Source: Caballeronia novacaledonica (lineage in GTDB: Bacteria; Pseudomonadota; Gammaproteobacteria; Burkholderiales; Burkholderiaceae). From it: DNA of 64,000 nucleotides. The DNA is taken from NCBI RefSeq assembly GCF_900258035.1, contig NZ_OGTP01000003.1, forward strand, positions 186,001 to 250,000. Reading direction: 5' to 3'. This document shows, piece after piece, positions 61,769-64,000 of the stretch. Within the stretch, counting starts at the first letter, position 1; the number at the start of each line of letters is the position of its first letter. A program made the position numbers and the translations under genes. The notes below the pieces were generated by a model. The model was not told the origin of the DNA. It saw only the letters and a program-made list of their open reading frames with translations, and made no database searches.

Positions 61769-61983
61769 CGATGGTCTCCGCCAATATGAATCGCCGCCCG
61801 ATGAAGGCTAATTGGAGGCTATTGTGCATCGCGAAGACGCGTGCGGGCATTGAGTGTTTCCCCGCAACGCTGTTGGAGGGCAATCGGTAAATGCTATCTT
61901 AATCAGTGAGTTACGCTCGAGCCGACAGCCGCACACACAACCGATATGCACTTTTGCCCGCGCGGTTTGCCGATTTGGAGCAC

Positions 61984-62008
61984 AAAAAAAGCAGCCCGAA
62001 GGCTGCTT
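61984..62008 (-). terminator. Terminator of the ATP synthase operon
   Basis: On the minus strand, AAGCAGCC, loop and GGCTGCTT are followed by a run of seven T, 37 bases after the atpC stop. It closes the atp operon. Confidence 0.9.
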
Positions 62009-62044
62009 TCCTTGAACTGCTGAACGCCGCTTGGCGCGTCACGC

Positions 62045-62470
62045 TTAGTGCTTCGCGTGCGCCTTGCGCAGACGTTGAATTGCCGCGAGCTGTGCCGTCG
62101 CATACGCGAGTTCCGCTTGCGCGGTCGCGTACTCGAGCTCCGAGGTGTTGTTCTGAATCGCTTCCTCGGCACGCTTCTTGGCCTGCTCGGCCTTCGCTTC
62201 GTCGAGATCGGCGCCGCGGATGGCCGTATCGGCGAGCACGGTCACGATGCCCGGCTGAATTTCGAGAATCCCGCCTGCAACGAACACGAACTCTTCCGAG
62301 CCGTCTTCCGCCTCGATGCGCACCGCGCCCGGACGAATGCGCGTGATGAGCGGCGTGTGACCGGGCAGAATGCCCAACTCACCCGCTTCGCCCGGCAGCG
62401 CGACGAACTTCGCCTGGCCCGAGAAGATCTGCTCTTCCGCGCTGACGACGTCTACCTTGATGGTTGCCAT
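62045..62470 (-). CDS. atpC: ATP synthase F1 epsilon subunit
   Basis: A 141-residue subunit of the F1 stalk that regulates ATP hydrolysis. The N-terminal beta-sandwich reads [45 protein letters not shown], and the C-terminal two-helix part is Ala-Glu rich. CAGGAG precedes the ATG. It lies 74 bases after atpD and is the last gene of the operon. Confidence 0.97.
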   Translation of the reverse strand: MATIKVDVVSAEEQIFSGQAKFVALPGEAGELGILPGHTPLITRIRPGAVRIEAEDGSEEFVFVAGGILEIQPGIVTVLADTAIRGADLDEAKAEQAKKRAEEAIQNNTSELEYATAQAELAYATAQLAAIQRLRKAHAKH

Positions 62471-62544
62471 TTATGTCGACTCCTGGTTGAGCGTAATTGG
62501 ACGCCGAATCTGCGATTCAGCGTCCGCTTGGTTACACCCGACCT

Positions 62545-63966
<1,422 letters not shown>

Positions 63967-64000
63967 TCAAGCGGTCAGCAAAATCAGACCGCTGCGGCGC

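Noticed and set aside
59975-61789. 604-codon rightward frame opposite the acyl-CoA ligase
   Set aside because: Shadow frame in GC-rich DNA; the ligase motifs are complete on the minus strand.

Overview
This window looks like a piece of a large chromosome of a Burkholderiaceae bacterium, most likely Caballeronia or Paraburkholderia. The family-level call rests on the right-hand 26 kb: GC-rich, densely packed housekeeping genes (flhF-flhG-fliA, putA, priA, hemE, atpC-atpD) with betaproteobacterial protein sequences. The genus is inference.

Region 1 (1-38.2 kb) is accessory DNA with visibly lower GC. It ends at a 40-base copy of the 3' half of an arginine-type tRNA gene (38180-38219), the usual scar of tRNA-targeted island integration. 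It contains two tyrosine recombinases, a decayed DUF1254/DUF1214 gene and these cargo blocks. (i) 2.3-5.4 kb: an isochorismatase-like hydrolase and MFS transporter, with GntR and MarR regulators. (ii) 5.5-13.0 kb: a leftward eight-gene catabolic operon with two COG2159 amidohydrolases, a Rieske ferredoxin, an FMN/2Fe-2S reductase, a VOC protein, an NHL propeller, a peroxiredoxin and a succinate-semialdehyde-type dehydrogenase. (iii) 14.0-20.8 kb: two paralogous MFS carriers in opposite orientation around an NRAMP metal transporter and a CapA-type metallophosphoesterase. (iv) 21.3-24.9 kb: AraC regulator, AhpD-like protein, ICL/PEP-mutase-type lyase, RidA and a methyltransferase. (v) 25.2-32.9 kb: an alkylsulfatase among four outer-membrane proteins. 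(vi) 34.7-38.1 kb: a small integrative module with integrase, replication-like protein, AlpA and an unknown gene.

The most interesting signal is in blocks ii and iii. A 15-base element (consensus TATACAGGCAGACTG) occurs seven times at five places. In gene sense it lies upstream of the amidohydrolase operon, both MFS carriers and the NRAMP gene. Each place also has a TTCCC-TA box, 15 bp away at three sites and 26-27 bp away (about one more helical turn) at two. This points to one regulon joining catabolism, uptake and metal supply. One double copy (13410-13476) drives no recognisable gene. Within the operon, one amidohydrolase keeps the metal-site motif (SDYPH) and its partner has lost it (SRHPY), so the pair may be an enzyme plus a pseudoenzyme subunit. 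The operon has a ferredoxin and reductase but no oxygenase.

Region 2 (38.2-64 kb) is core-like: a VanA-type Rieske oxygenase, a diguanylate cyclase, the flagellar regulators FliA/FlhG/FlhF, a TPP-dependent enzyme, small redox and periplasmic genes, an NYN protein, a branched-chain amino acid binding protein, PutA, PriA, HemE, a PheC-like cyclohexadienyl dehydratase, an esterase, an acyl-CoA ligase, and the end of the ATP synthase operon.
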